The notes under the pieces were generated by a model. The model was not told where the DNA came from and did not search any database. It saw nothing but the letters and a program-made list of their open reading frames with translations. DNA of 64,000 nt from Aristolochia californica. Its lineage: Eukaryota; Streptophyta; Magnoliopsida; Piperales; Aristolochiaceae. Made by a program: the position numbers and the translations under genes. The stretch lies in NCBI GenBank assembly GCA_029961685.1, contig JARWKL010000007.1:21089013-21153012 (forward strand). The letters run 5' to 3'. Below are positions 63,739 through 64,000 of this stretch, piece after piece. The first letter of the stretch is position 1. Each line of letters starts with the position of its first letter.

Positions 63739-64000
63739 TTTGCAATCGTAGGGAAAAATTGGTGGCCGAGGATTTTTTACTGAGTGTTGAATTGAAATCC
63801 ATAAGTCATTTCATACAAAAATATAGCCCGTTATGCATGATAAATCACTTTACAATCATCTATGATTGCTAGATCAAATTTTTGAAAATCGGCAAAATAA
63901 TGACATGTTAGACTCGGGTAAATATCCCACCGCACGTTCACTTGAGAATTTAATAAGCGTTTGTTATTCTCTTTAAAAGCTTTGGATCCATAGGTCATTT
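63152..64000 (+). repeat. HOR unit 31 (partial): A-B, cut by window end
   Basis: Monomers start at 63152 (A) and 63826 (B, first 175 bp only). The array continues beyond the window. Confidence 0.92.

Larger units (their letters stand above)
1..64000 (+). repeat. Satellite array of ~675-bp monomers with trimeric (ABC) higher-order structure
   Basis: The phasing motif gcccgttacgcatga, or a 1-3 base variant, recurs about every 674-676 bp from position 38 to 63826, and everything between follows the same ~675-bp pattern in one orientation. Diagnostic bases sort monomers into families A, B and C, normally in the order A-B-C, giving a ~2,023-bp higher-order unit. No unique sequence, inversion or foreign insertion interrupts the 64 kb. 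Long arrays like this are known from centromeric, pericentromeric and subtelomeric heterochromatin of eukaryotes; the location here is inference. I do not recognise the family by name. Confidence 0.97.

Noticed and set aside
1..64000. Open reading frames of 60-112 codons on both strands, once or more per monomer
   Set aside because: They repeat with the 675-bp period, overlap each other on opposite strands, lack any recognisable domain, and are opened or interrupted by ordinary repeat variants. They reflect the satellite consensus, not genes.
1..64000. Single TTTAGGG or TTAGGG words in each monomer (tttttagggattg, ttagggttaaac)
   Set aside because: They occur one at a time at fixed offsets, never in tandem, so they are not interstitial telomere arrays.
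1..64000. Possible CENP-B box (NTTCGNNNNANNCGGGN) around the tcgtcggg or ttcggg words
   Set aside because: Spacing and key bases do not fit: tttgcaatcgtcggg has TTTG instead of TTCG and C instead of the central A.
1..64000. CRISPR-like array
   Set aside because: The repeat unit is ~675 bp with no short repeat/spacer alternation, and no cas-like gene is present.
1..64000. LTR retrotransposon, LINE or DNA transposon
   Set aside because: No long terminal repeats around unique sequence, no polymerase or transposase motifs, and no target-site duplications were seen; all sequence is monomer-derived.
1..64000. tRNA, 5S rRNA or other RNA gene in the repeat
   Set aside because: No cloverleaf, pol III A/B box pair or recognisable rRNA segment was seen in A, B or C.
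1..64000. AATAAA words in A and C monomers as polyadenylation signals
   Set aside because: They lie in AT-rich sequence where the hexamer is expected by chance, and no transcript evidence exists in the sequence.

Overview
The whole 64 kb window is one uninterrupted, head-to-tail tandem satellite array. I see no gene, RNA gene, transposon, CRISPR array or unique sequence in it. The monomer is about 674-676 bp and roughly two-thirds A+T. About 97 monomers can be counted, all in the same orientation; I phase them on the recurring motif gcccgttacgcatga. They fall into three diverged families that I call A, B and C, perhaps 80-88% alike by eye, and these normally follow in the order A-B-C. The array is therefore a higher-order repeat (HOR) with a unit of about 2,023 bp (3 monomers).

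Layout. From 38 to 13,466 the units are ABC, with one dimeric unit (A plus a B/C hybrid) at 4,082-5,419. From 13,467 to 24,894 the order changes to AAABC once and then AABC three times, a separate tetrameric HOR of about 2.7 kb whose two A monomers are distinguishable. From 24,895 to about 34,288 ABC returns, with one BC unit lacking A. From about 34,289 to the end the array is more disordered: hybrid monomers (A/B, C/A, A/C, B/A), internal deletions of about 25-245 bp, a 73-bp duplicated stub, one isolated AABC unit at 44,819, and a duplicated block about 99% identical (56,313-57,924 and 62,131-63,738).

Organism. A long array with HOR structure is typical of a eukaryotic nuclear genome, at a centromeric, pericentromeric, subtelomeric or heterochromatic knob locus. 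Frequent CG to TG/CA changes at otherwise conserved CpGs suggest a genome that methylates cytosine. The monomer is close to four nucleosome repeats of about 169 bp. A plant is plausible, but I do not recognise the satellite family and cannot name a taxon.

The many 60-110 codon open frames are periodic by-products of the repeat. They recur once per monomer on both strands, overlap each other, and are opened and closed by the same substitutions that separate A, B and C. I do not annotate them as genes. The biology visible here is repeat evolution: unequal crossover, short conversion patches, local homogenisation and HOR switching.
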